This document shows, piece by piece, positions 1 to 6,320 of a stretch of 8,482 nucleotides of DNA (within the stretch, counting starts at the first letter, position 1; every line of letters starts with the position of its first letter). Under the pieces are notes generated by a model. The model had not been told where the DNA came from. It made no database searches and was given only the letters and a program-made list of their open reading frames with translations. Position numbers and translations under genes: made by a program. This DNA is from an uncultured Blautia sp. (GTDB lineage: Bacteria > Bacillota > Clostridia > Lachnospirales > Lachnospiraceae), in NCBI GenBank assembly GCA_900547615.1, contig URHH01000105.1, positions 1 to 8,482 on the forward strand, given 5' to 3'.

Positions 1-98
1 TTACAGGCGAGATCATGACAATGCCAGGTCTTCCAAAAGTTCCGGCTGCAGAGAAAATCGATGTAGACGAAACAGGAAAGATCACAGGACTGTTCTAA
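1..98 (+). CDS. fhs: Formate-tetrahydrofolate ligase, C-terminal end (partial)
   Basis: This is the 3' end of a gene whose start lies outside the window. The frame reads from base 3 to a TAA at 96-98 and gives 31 residues, including TGEIMTMPGLPKVPAAEKI and ending in GLF. This tail is characteristic of formate-THF ligase (formyl-THF synthetase), a cytoplasmic enzyme that uses ATP to join formate to tetrahydrofolate, giving 10-formyl-THF. That is the first folate step of the Wood-Ljungdahl methyl branch. The family match rests on recognising this tail, supported by the two following genes, which encode the next two steps. Only the last residues are visible, so nothing can be said about the active site. 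Confidence 0.88.
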   Translation, partial: TGEIMTMPGLPKVPAAEKIDVDETGKITGLF

Positions 99-122
99 AG
101 ATAAGAAAAGGAGAAATGAGAA

Positions 123-752
123 ATGGGATTTTCAACAAGCACATGTACAGAATTCGTTGAGGTTCTCGCTTCCAAGGCTCCTGTTCCGGGAGGCGGCGGT
201 GCGTCCGCCCTTGTCGGAGCAGTGGGAACCGCTCTTGGAAACATGGTGGGAAGCCTCACAGTCGGCAAGAAAAAATATGCAGATGTTGAGGAAGAAATGT
301 ATGAGCTGAAAGCAAAATGCGACCAGCTTCAGAAAGATTTTCTTCGTCTCATCGAGCGCGATGCAGAAGTATTTGAGCCGCTTTCCAAAGCTTACGGAAT
401 GCCGCGTGAAACAGAGGAGGAAAAGGCAGAAAAAGCAAGAGTAATGGAAATCGTGCTGAAAGATGCCTGCTCCGTACCAATGGAAATCATGGAAAAATGC
501 TGTGAAGCAATCGAGCTGATCGTAGAATTCGGCGCAAAAGGATCCAAGCTTGCCATCAGCGATGCAGGAGTAGGTGCTGCGTTCTGTAAAGCTGCATTAA
601 AAGGCGCAAGCTTAAATGTGTACATTAACACAAAATCTATGGCAGACAGAGAGTATGCGGAAGAGCTTAACAGAAAAGCAGATGCAATGCTTGAAAAATA
701 TACAAAAATTGCAGATGAAACATTTGACAGTGTTCTTGGAAGACTGAAATAA
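123..752 (+). CDS. fchA: Methenyltetrahydrofolate cyclohydrolase, FTCD cyclodeaminase family (FchA)
   Basis: A 209-residue cytoplasmic protein of the formiminotransferase-cyclodeaminase C-terminal family, about the usual length for stand-alone members. The glycine-rich segment PVPGGGGASALVGAVG at residues 20-35 and the following MVGSLTVGKKKY (41-52) are the family's folate-site signature, and SDAGVGAA (146-153) is a second conserved patch. Stand-alone FchA proteins interconvert 10-formyl-THF and 5,10-methenyl-THF. Its place between fhs and folD fits this, giving the order of the pathway. The start is supported by AAAAGGAG at 106-113, nine bases upstream; an out-of-frame ATG at 116 is not used. 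The gap to folD is 19 bases. A formiminoTHF cyclodeaminase role in histidine breakdown is possible for the family, but no formiminotransferase or hut gene is seen here. Confidence 0.9.
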   Translation: MGFSTSTCTEFVEVLASKAPVPGGGGASALVGAVGTALGNMVGSLTVGKKKYADVEEEMYELKAKCDQLQKDFLRLIERDAEVFEPLSKAYGMPRETEEEKAEKARVMEIVLKDACSVPMEIMEKCCEAIELIVEFGAKGSKLAISDAGVGAAFCKAALKGASLNVYINTKSMADREYAEELNRKADAMLEKYTKIADETFDSVLGRLK

Positions 753-771
753 AAAGCGGAGGAACCAAATC

Positions 772-1626
772 ATGGCAAAACAGTTATTAGGTAAAGAAGT
801 AACTGCAGCATTAAATGAAAGAATCAAAGGAAATGTTGCAGAATTACAGGCAAAAGGAGTAAATCCTACACTCTGCATTATCCGTGTGGGAGAAAATCCA
901 AGTGATATTTCTTATGAGAAGGGCGCAACAAAACGCTGCGAGACTTTAGGCGTTGCATGTGAAAAAATCCTTCTTCCTGAGGACGTAGCGCAGGAAGAGC
1001 TTCTTGCAACAATCGACAAAGTAAACAAAGATGACAGCATTCACGGCGTACTGTTATTCAGACCGCTTCCAAAACATCTGGACCAGGCTGTAATTGAAAA
1101 CGCACTTGCACCGGAAAAAGACGTAGACTGTATGACAGACCTTTCCATGTCCGGCGTGTTCACAGGAAAGAAGATCGGTTTCCCGCCATGTACACCACAG
1201 GCATGTATGGAAATCCTGGATCACTACGGAATTGACTGCACAGGAAAGAAAGCCGTTGTAGTAGGAAGAAGCCTTGTAGTAGGAAAACCGGCAGCCATGA
1301 TGCTTGTTAAGAAAAATGCAACTGTGACGATCTGCCATACAAGAACCGTAGATATGCCTTCTGTTACAAGAGAGGCTGATATTGTGATCGTAGCAGCAGG
1401 ACGCGCAGGTGTAGTCGGTGCGGAATACGTAAGAGAAGGCCAGACGATCATTGACGTTGGAATCAACGTAAATGCAGAAGGCAAGCTTTGCGGCGATGTA
1501 GATTACGCAGCGGTTGAGCCGATCGTAGATGCGATCACACCGGTTCCGGGAGGAGTAGGAAGCGTAACAACTTCTGTTCTTGTGGGACATGTGGTAGAAG
1601 CTGCAATGAGAAAAGTAAACGCATGA
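772..1626 (+). CDS. folD: FolD-family 5,10-methylene-THF dehydrogenase, cyclohydrolase site apparently lost
   Basis: A 284-residue cytoplasmic protein, standard FolD length. The C-terminal Rossmann part is intact: VVVGRSLVVGKPAAMML (162-178), TVTICHTRT (184-192), READIVIVAAG (200-210), IIDVGINV (226-233) and the folate/nucleotide signature TPVPGGVGSVT (256-266). It oxidises or reduces between methylene-THF and methenyl-THF with NAD(P). The N-terminal folate site is unusual. Ungapped alignment on Tyr48 and Gly60 puts Ala52 where bifunctional FolDs have the catalytic Lys of the YxxxK motif. Phe96 (VLLFRPLP) stands where the Gln of the VQLPLP motif should be, and Asp45 where a Ser is usual. These changes predict a dehydrogenase without cyclohydrolase activity, a job the adjacent FchA can supply. 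GGAGG at 758-762 supports the start. NAD versus NADP preference cannot be decided by eye. Confidence 0.93.
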   Translation: MAKQLLGKEVTAALNERIKGNVAELQAKGVNPTLCIIRVGENPSDISYEKGATKRCETLGVACEKILLPEDVAQEELLATIDKVNKDDSIHGVLLFRPLPKHLDQAVIENALAPEKDVDCMTDLSMSGVFTGKKIGFPPCTPQACMEILDHYGIDCTGKKAVVVGRSLVVGKPAAMMLVKKNATVTICHTRTVDMPSVTREADIVIVAAGRAGVVGAEYVREGQTIIDVGINVNAEGKLCGDVDYAAVEPIVDAITPVPGGVGSVTTSVLVGHVVEAAMRKVNA

Positions 1627-2342
1627 GAAAAACGCAGAAAATAAGATGTTTCTGCGCTCTGATGCTTGTGGGTGTCCTGGGAATCGGGGCACCCCTTTCC
1701 ATATCCGGTGAATCGGCGGACCACTCCGGAGAAGGACAGATTACAGCGCCGGAAAACACGGGAAAAGAAACGCCAGTCGATGATGCTACAGATAACACAT
1801 ATGACTATTATACTGTGATGGGAGATACAACAGTTACAGCAGAAGATATGGTGATTCATTTTAACCAGCAGAACCTGGAATATCCTTCAGATGCCCTCTC
1901 CAAGGGAGGAGCTCCGGATATTGAAACCTTCTGTGAGATCATGGTGGAGGAAGCCGACGCAGAAGGCGTCCGCGGGGAGGTTGTTTTTGAACAGGCAATG
2001 CTGGAAACCGGGTGGCTTCAGTTCCAGGGTGTATGCGAGCCTTCCCAGTTTAATTTTGCAGGGCTTGGAGCAACAGGAGGAGACGAGCCTGGAAATTCCT
2101 TTCCTGATGTGCGGACAGGGATCCGTGCCCAGGTGCAGCACTTAAAGGCGTATGCTTCCTCAGAGGAATTGAATCAGGAGTGCGTAGACGAACGCTTTTC
2201 TCTTGTGACAAGAGAGTGCGCTCCTTATGTGGAATGGCTGGGAATCCAGGAGAACCCTTACGGTATGGGCTGGGCGGCAGGAAAAGATTACGGAGAAAAA
2301 TTAAGAAATCTTCTGTCGGAATTAAAAGGTAAAACGGATTAA
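1623..2342 (+). CDS. Secreted glucosaminidase-domain cell-wall hydrolase
   Basis: A 239-residue protein with an N-terminal signal sequence: basic MRKTQKIR, then a hydrophobic run to about residue 27. No lipobox Cys is present, so it is probably released. Residues about 30-95 form a polar, low-complexity linker. Residues about 98-235 resemble the glucosaminidase (GH73-like) lysozyme-fold domain. FEQAMLETGW (122-131) matches the family's A-x-x-x-E-S/T-G-W motif, making Glu128 the likely catalytic acid. NFAGLGATG (144-152) fits the N-L/F-x-G-L/I-x-G strand, and DVRTGIRAQVQHLKAYA (162-178) is the usual following helix. It would cleave N-acetylglucosaminyl bonds in peptidoglycan. Its ATG overlaps the folD stop as ATGA, with only a weak ribosome site, suggesting translational coupling. 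No amidase or SH3 targeting domain is visible. The substrate bond is inferred. Confidence 0.78.
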   Translation: MRKTQKIRCFCALMLVGVLGIGAPLSISGESADHSGEGQITAPENTGKETPVDDATDNTYDYYTVMGDTTVTAEDMVIHFNQQNLEYPSDALSKGGAPDIETFCEIMVEEADAEGVRGEVVFEQAMLETGWLQFQGVCEPSQFNFAGLGATGGDEPGNSFPDVRTGIRAQVQHLKAYASSEELNQECVDERFSLVTRECAPYVEWLGIQENPYGMGWAAGKDYGEKLRNLLSELKGKTD

Positions 2343-2352
2343 AAGGAAAAGA

Positions 2353-2436
2353 ATGGAAACTGAATTTTACAGAACAGAAATGTGCCTGTGGTATGTTTGG
2401 AATATAAAAAAAAGAAAGGCAGATGACCAAAAATGA
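2353..2436 (+). CDS. Possible 27-residue small ORF or leader peptide
   Basis: An ATG ten bases after the glucosaminidase stop opens a 27-codon frame. The TGA stop at 2434-2436 overlaps the ATG of the next gene (2433-2435) as ATGA. AAAAGGAAA at 2341-2349 is a fair ribosome site. The peptide begins METEFYRTEMCLWYVW and ends in a lysine-rich, charged tail (KKRKADDQK). It is not a clear membrane segment or signal peptide, although the aromatic WYVW core is striking. The next gene's own ribosome site (AGAAAGG, 2413-2419) lies 13 bases from its ATG, so this ORF could couple its translation to the upstream gene. It may equally be chance in A-rich DNA. No family is recognised. Confidence 0.3.
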   Translation: METEFYRTEMCLWYVWNIKKRKADDQK

Positions 2437-3785
2437 AAAAAAGTATGAAAAAGATTTGCGTTCTTCTTGCAGTTCTTCTGACAGTTGTAGCGCTTCCCGT
2501 AAGCGCACAGGCAGACGGAAGAAAAAAACAGACCATTCAGGCATCAGGTATGACTGTAAAAGTGGACCAGAAGAATAAAAGACTGAACGCAAAAGCAAAA
2601 ACAACCATGAGCTATAAAAGCTCCAATCCTTCTGTTCTCGGCGTGAGCGCAAAAGGTGTTCTTACTCCAAAAAAAGGAGGAACCGTTAAAGTTACCATTT
2701 ACGCGAAAGGTACCACAAAATACTTTTCTGCAAAAAAAGATGTGACGGTAAAAGTTTTAAGAGCCAGTCAGACGGTTCAGGCGTCAGATATGATTGTCTG
2801 CATGGGCGAAACAGACAAAATGATTGGCGCAAAAGCAAAAACAACTATGAGCTATAAAAGTTCCAATCCTTCCATTCTCGGAGTAAGCTCAAAGGGCGTT
2901 CTTACTCCGAAAAAAGAAGGAGCCGTAACGGTACGCATCAATGCAAAGGCAACAAGCAAATATACTTCCGCAACAAAAACGATTACAGTTTATGTGAGAA
3001 GGATGAATCCTGTAGAAGTAACATTAAAGCCGGGACAAAAATATACTGCCTATGATATAACGGGAGATCAAAAGGAAGATACCATTCTCGTAGAGCAGAC
3101 AGACCGGTATGCAAATTACGGAGAAGAGATATACAGAGGTCTTGATCTGTACATAAACGGCAGAAAATGGTCTCTTCTTGAAGGCAATGACATGTATTAT
3201 TATTCTCCTGTAAAAATCACTCTGTATACACTGGAAAACGGAAAACCGTTTTTAGAGCTATATGCCTGCTCCGATAACGATTATCCTGTAATATCAGCGC
3301 TTTATCAGTGTCAGGGCGAGGAACTGGAGTGTGCAGTTGATTTTATGAGATTCTTTGGAAATTACGGAAGAGCTCACAGAAACGAGATGGTGTCCGTAAA
3401 GGGAAATACCATGAAAATCCGTCAGAGTATGATGTCTTATTCTACCGGTATTTCAGAAATAGATTTTGATTATGGATATATGAATGGAACTTTGCAGCCA
3501 ATCAGCGGTGTGGGAACATACGCTTATACTTCTCTTGTTGCTGACGGAGAGAGAAACAGAGGTATTTTAAATGCAGATACCTTATTATACAGCGCCCCTG
3601 GCGGAAATGAAGCGCTTCTTACGATTCCGGAAGGCGGAGTTGTATCGGTTCTTCGCTGCAAGATGGTAAATCATTCCATGTATATTCAGGTTTCCTATGA
3701 TGGAACCATCGGGTGGCTGGAAGCACAGGAAGGATATGAAGAGAAAGAAAACCGCCTGTTTGCAAATGCTGAGTATGCAGGATGA
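2433..3785 (+). CDS. Secreted protein with two BIG2-like Ig repeats and a C-terminal SH3-like region
   Basis: A 450-residue exported protein. Residues 1-27 are a signal peptide (basic MKKSMKK, hydrophobic core, VSAQA cleavage region). Two Ig-like repeats follow, about 34-110 and 114-190, each with the bacterial Ig (BIG2-type) pattern SYKSSNPSxLGVSxKGVLTPKK followed by G-x-V-x-V and alternating beta residues. Residues about 195-355 form a domain I cannot name. It opens with YDITGDQKED (207-216), whose spaced acidic residues resemble a calcium loop as in dockerin or FG-GAP repeats. Residues about 378-430 (LLYSAPGG, then IQVSYDGTIGWLEA) resemble a bacterial SH3 region, often a wall-binding module. 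It probably sits at the cell surface, which fits the wall hydrolase upstream. AGAAAGG at 2413-2419 is 13 bases from the ATG, rather far. Exact role unknown. Confidence 0.75.
   Translation: MKKSMKKICVLLAVLLTVVALPVSAQADGRKKQTIQASGMTVKVDQKNKRLNAKAKTTMSYKSSNPSVLGVSAKGVLTPKKGGTVKVTIYAKGTTKYFSAKKDVTVKVLRASQTVQASDMIVCMGETDKMIGAKAKTTMSYKSSNPSILGVSSKGVLTPKKEGAVTVRINAKATSKYTSATKTITVYVRRMNPVEVTLKPGQKYTAYDITGDQKEDTILVEQTDRYANYGEEIYRGLDLYINGRKWSLLEGNDMYYYSPVKITLYTLENGKPFLELYACSDNDYPVISALYQCQGEELECAVDFMRFFGNYGRAHRNEMVSVKGNTMKIRQSMMSYSTGISEIDFDYGYMNGTLQPISGVGTYAYTSLVADGERNRGILNADTLLYSAPGGNEALLTIPEGGVVSVLRCKMVNHSMYIQVSYDGTIGWLEAQEGYEEKENRLFANAEYAG
2589..2924 (+). repeat. Intragenic direct repeat, 240-bp period
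   Basis: Bases 2589-2684 recur at 2829-2924, exactly 240 bases (80 codons) later. By my count about 12 of 96 positions differ, many of them synonymous. The encoded cores, residues 53-81 and 133-161, differ at two positions, while flanking parts of the two Ig-like domains have diverged much more. This suggests domain duplication followed by selection or gene conversion on the core. Confidence 0.9.
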
Positions 3786-3789
3786 GTAT

Positions 3790-3951
3790 ATGACAAAAGA
3801 AGAACGGGTAGTAAAATATCTGGAGCTGGCGGCTAAGTACAGCCGATATGACACCAGCCATTTTCAGGAAGAACTTGGCGTATCTGATGATGATGTGAGA
3901 GAAATACAGGGAAAAAGAACTGAGCTTAAAACCTGTGGAGAAGAGAAATGA
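3790..3951 (+). CDS. Small hypothetical protein, about 53 residues
   Basis: A short frame that opens just after the stop of the Ig-repeat gene and ends at a TGA at 3949-3951. I prefer the ATG at 3790, which gives 53 residues (MTKEERVVKYLELAAKYSRY...) and has AGGATGA at 3779-3785 close upstream. In-frame ATGs at 3766 and 3775 would overlap the upstream gene and have no visible ribosome site, and an even earlier start at 3697 is likely a shadow. The product is hydrophilic and mostly helical in appearance. EELGVSDDDVREIQGKR looks like part of a small helix-turn-helix or coiled bundle, but no family is recognised. Its end overlaps the next gene's proposed start by 17 bases, which suggests a joint transcript and a linked role. 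Confidence 0.5.
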   Translation: MTKEERVVKYLELAAKYSRYDTSHFQEELGVSDDDVREIQGKRTELKTCGEEK

Positions 3952-4636
3952 AGTTGTGAAGAAGGTCATAAAGCCGCTTCTTAAAAAACACGGATTTTCT
4001 GTTTCCGGAATTGACTGGAGACGCAGTCTGGAAGATGATTCTTATCTTATGATCCACATGTTAAATTCCCGGTTTAACGGAACTGCTGCAGGGGCAAGTT
4101 TCCGGTTTCACATCAGCGCATCAAAAAAGGAGGAGATAAGAGGCAGGCTTTCCAGCCAGTGGATATATAACCAGGGACAGGATCTGCTGCATGTTGATTT
4201 CCTTCCATATATGGGAATGCTTTCTCCTTATTGTTCCGGAGGGGAGTATAAAATAGACGGGTATAAAAACTATCTGCCTGTTGACACTCCTCTTGAAGAA
4301 ATTTTCAGTCAGATAGAGGAGGATTTCGGAACGTATATTTTGCCTGAACTGGATAAAGTTCACTGTTATGATGACTTTTCTAAATTATGGGAAGAAAAAA
4401 GAAAAAGGCAGGACGAAAAGGAAATAAGGATTCTCCGATATTATCACATGGCGCAGTGGTGTGCAAGGGAGCTGACAGGAAGAGGGCTTCAGGAATTGAC
4501 AGAATACAGAAAGAAACAGGGATTAAATAAGGAAGAGATCCTGGAACACATGGACTGGCTGGACGTGTGTGCAAAAAATTCAGATTTTCCCGCTCTTGAC
4601 GCCAGAGAGTTTGCCCTGAAAGCGGCAGAAGATTAA
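3935..4636 (+). CDS. DUF4304-like protein, function unknown
   Basis: A cytoplasmic-looking protein of up to 233 residues with no signal peptide or membrane segment. The N-terminal half resembles the DUF4304 family: VIKPLLKKHGF (11-21), a conserved Trp at 28, and a beta-rich FRFHIS stretch (57-62). Family function is not established. The C-terminal half, about 140-230, is helical and charged (WEEKRKRQDEKE near 152-163) and I do not recognise it. The longest frame starts with GTG at 3935, which overlaps the upstream small gene by 17 bases and lacks a good ribosome site. A second GTG at 3956 lies 15 bases after GGAG (3937-3940), so it could be the true start and would shorten the protein by seven residues. 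The gene is followed directly by a strong terminator. Confidence 0.65.
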   Translation: MEKRNEVVKKVIKPLLKKHGFSVSGIDWRRSLEDDSYLMIHMLNSRFNGTAAGASFRFHISASKKEEIRGRLSSQWIYNQGQDLLHVDFLPYMGMLSPYCSGGEYKIDGYKNYLPVDTPLEEIFSQIEEDFGTYILPELDKVHCYDDFSKLWEEKRKRQDEKEIRILRYYHMAQWCARELTGRGLQELTEYRKKQGLNKEEILEHMDWLDVCAKNSDFPALDAREFALKAAED

Positions 4637-4642
4637 AACCGG

Positions 4643-4694
4643 AATCCCCCGGTACAGAAATGTTTTTGATTTCTGTACCGGGGGATTTGTTTTT
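4643..4694. terminator. Rho-independent terminator between convergent genes
   Basis: The arms at 4643-4661 and 4669-4687 are a perfect 19-bp inverted repeat with a GC-rich core (CCCCCGGTAC against GTACCGGGGG) and a seven-base loop. A T-rich run (TTTGTTTTT, 4686-4694) follows on the + strand, a clear terminator for the DUF4304-like gene. It lies 18 bases beyond the stop of the convergent hydrogenase gene. On the minus strand the run after the stem is weaker (GGTTTTAA), so it may also stop that transcript, less efficiently. Confidence 0.9.
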
Positions 4695-4711
4695 CTGAAA
4701 AGGGACTTAAA

Positions 4712-6217
4712 TTACTTTAACTCCATATTTTCCAATTCTTTATCCGGGATTTTAGGAGTGGATTCTGCCACAAATTTTTTCAGGGCTTTTGATGATTTTG
4801 CAAATGGTGCGTTTGTTCCGGCGCCGCCCATACATCCGCCGGGACATGCCATACCCTCGATCATGCAGCCTTTTAATTTGCCTGCCTTTGCAAGAGTCAG
4901 GACTTTTTTACATTCGGCGAGGCTCTCAGCGTGTTCAATGTTGACCGGTACATCGGGATAATATTCTTTTAGGCAGGCTTCGATCGCTCCTGCCACACCG
5001 CCTGCAACGGCATATCCTCTTCCTGCTGCTGTGGCATCGTGAAGATCTCCTGCATCTTCCGCCTCAGACGGATTGATGCCTTTTGCATCAAACATACCCC
5101 AGAGCTCTTCGAAGGTTACCACAAAGTCTACGTCACTTCTTACAGTTGTTCGCATTGCTTCAAGTTTTTTTGAGGCGCAGGGACCGATAAAGACAACGTG
5201 AGCGCCAGGGTGCTCCTGCTTGATCTTTCGTGCGGTTGCCACCATAGGGGTGAGTTCCTGGGAAATGTTGTCAATCATGTCCGGGAAAAATTTCTTTGCC
5301 ATAACGGACCAGGAAGGGCAGCAGGAGGTAAGAAGAAACGGGAGTTTTCCGGTTGCAACTTCTTTTGCGTAATGGTGCGCTTCGGAAACAGCACCAACAT
5401 CGGCGCCGAACGCAACCTCATGAACGGCAGTGAAGCCCAGTGCTTTTAAAGCGCCGTGGAATTTTCCAGGTGTGACATCGTCTCCAAACTGTCCGATATA
5501 AGCAGGCGCAACCTCTGCAATGACTTCTCTTCCTTCTCGTAAAGCGTGGGCAAGCTGGAAAATCTGAGATTTATCAGAAATAGCTCCAAAGGGGCAGCTT
5601 ACCATACACATTCCGCAGGATACGCATTTTTCCTGATCGATGGCGGCGCGTCCCTGTGAATCGCTTGTGATTGCCTTTACACCGCATGCGCGTTCGCAGG
5701 GGCGTTCCTTGTGTGCAATGGCGTCGTAAGGACAGACTGCCTTACATTTTCCGCACTTAATACATTTTTCCTGGTCAATATGAGACTTCCCATTTACCAT
5801 AGAAATGGCGTCTTTTGGACAGACGAGAAGACAGGGGTGTGCCACGCAGCCTTTGCACATATTGCTGACTTCATATTTATTTGGAGCGCAGGCTGCACAG
5901 GCGGAAGGAATGACCTGCATCAGAGGCGGTTCATAATATTTTTCGTCAATATTGCTTGCCTGTACGCCGTCTGTCAAATGAACGGCTTTGTTTTCCGGGC
6001 GGAGAGAAAGTCCCATAGCAAGACGGACACGCTCACTGGCAACAGCCCGTTCCCTGTAAATGCTGTCTCTGTATTTTGCCTGTTCCTGTACAATATTGTA
6101 GGGAATGGCTTCAATGTCGTGAATCAGGGATTCGTCAGTAGACTGAAAACCCGCTTTTGCAATTTCTGTAAAAATTTTCCGGCGGATCTGTTTTACCGGA
6201 GTATCAAGATTCCTCAT
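4712..6217 (-). CDS. Monomeric [FeFe] hydrogenase, group B-like
   Basis: A 501-residue iron-sulfur protein carrying all three H-cluster signatures. L1 is TSCCPSW (297-303), with Cys299 as proton donor and Cys300 as ligand. L2 is IGPCASKKLE (344-353), with Cys347. L3 is EGMACPGGCMGGAG (454-467), with Cys458 and Cys462. Ahead of these are three ferredoxin-type sets: Cys121/124/129/133, Cys152/155/158/162 and Cys198/201/204/208. There are extra cysteines at 107, 110, 174 and 178. It would interconvert H2 with protons and reduced ferredoxin in the cytoplasm. The long N-terminal region without a [2Fe-2S] plant-ferredoxin domain, and the IGPC and GGAG variants, suggest the poorly characterised group B rather than the bifurcating type A3. 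AAGGAGAT (complement of 6223-6230), five bases upstream, supports the start. It is divergent from hydC. Confidence 0.92.
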   Translation of the reverse strand: MRNLDTPVKQIRRKIFTEIAKAGFQSTDESLIHDIEAIPYNIVQEQAKYRDSIYRERAVASERVRLAMGLSLRPENKAVHLTDGVQASNIDEKYYEPPLMQVIPSACAACAPNKYEVSNMCKGCVAHPCLLVCPKDAISMVNGKSHIDQEKCIKCGKCKAVCPYDAIAHKERPCERACGVKAITSDSQGRAAIDQEKCVSCGMCMVSCPFGAISDKSQIFQLAHALREGREVIAEVAPAYIGQFGDDVTPGKFHGALKALGFTAVHEVAFGADVGAVSEAHHYAKEVATGKLPFLLTSCCPSWSVMAKKFFPDMIDNISQELTPMVATARKIKQEHPGAHVVFIGPCASKKLEAMRTTVRSDVDFVVTFEELWGMFDAKGINPSEAEDAGDLHDATAAGRGYAVAGGVAGAIEACLKEYYPDVPVNIEHAESLAECKKVLTLAKAGKLKGCMIEGMACPGGCMGGAGTNAPFAKSSKALKKFVAESTPKIPDKELENMELK

Positions 6218-6258
6218 GTTACATCTCCTTTATTTTTCGTTTTCCACGCACTGTATAA

Positions 6259-6287
6259 ATTATATCATATAAGAAAAGAGCAGAAAA
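6259..6287 (-). promoter_or_regulatory. Candidate promoter for the [FeFe] hydrogenase, extended -10
   Basis: On the minus strand TGATATAAT (complement of 6259-6267) is an exact extended -10 element with a consensus TATAAT. The -35 position (complement of 6282-6287, TTTTCT) is weak, as extended -10 promoters allow. The start of transcription would fall near 6252, giving a leader of about 35 bases that includes the AAGGAGAT ribosome site. Confidence 0.55.
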
Positions 6288-6300
6288 AGCAATGTATAAT

Positions 6301-6320
6301 TTTTAACAGGATTGTTATAA
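6301..6320. promoter_or_regulatory. Imperfect dyad, possible operator
   Basis: TTTTAACA and TGTTATAA flank GGAT and pair at seven of eight positions. The half-sites contain the TTAACA/TGTTA words used by redox regulator Rex in clostridia, but in the reverse arrangement to the usual TTGTTAAN4TTAACAA. A regulator site is therefore only a guess. It lies between the two promoters. Confidence 0.25.

Noticed and set aside
1054..1692. 212-codon open frame on the minus strand across folD
   Set aside because: It lies opposite the well-supported folD, its product is rich in Cys, Ser and Tyr with no recognisable domain, and it has no ribosome site. It is a shadow of the codon bias of folD.
2050..2652. 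200-codon minus-strand frame across the glucosaminidase and the signal peptide of the Ig-repeat gene
   Set aside because: It spans two real genes and the gap between them. Its Phe/Leu/Ser-rich sequence is the reverse of A-rich coding sequence.
2589..2924. CRISPR-like or mobile repeat
   Set aside because: The two copies are in frame within one gene and encode the same protein domain, so this is an internal domain duplication.
3697..3789. Upstream starts of the small protein at 3697, 3766 or 3775
   Set aside because: They lie within the coding end of the Ig-repeat gene and lack ribosome sites. The start at 3790 sits directly after AGGATGA.
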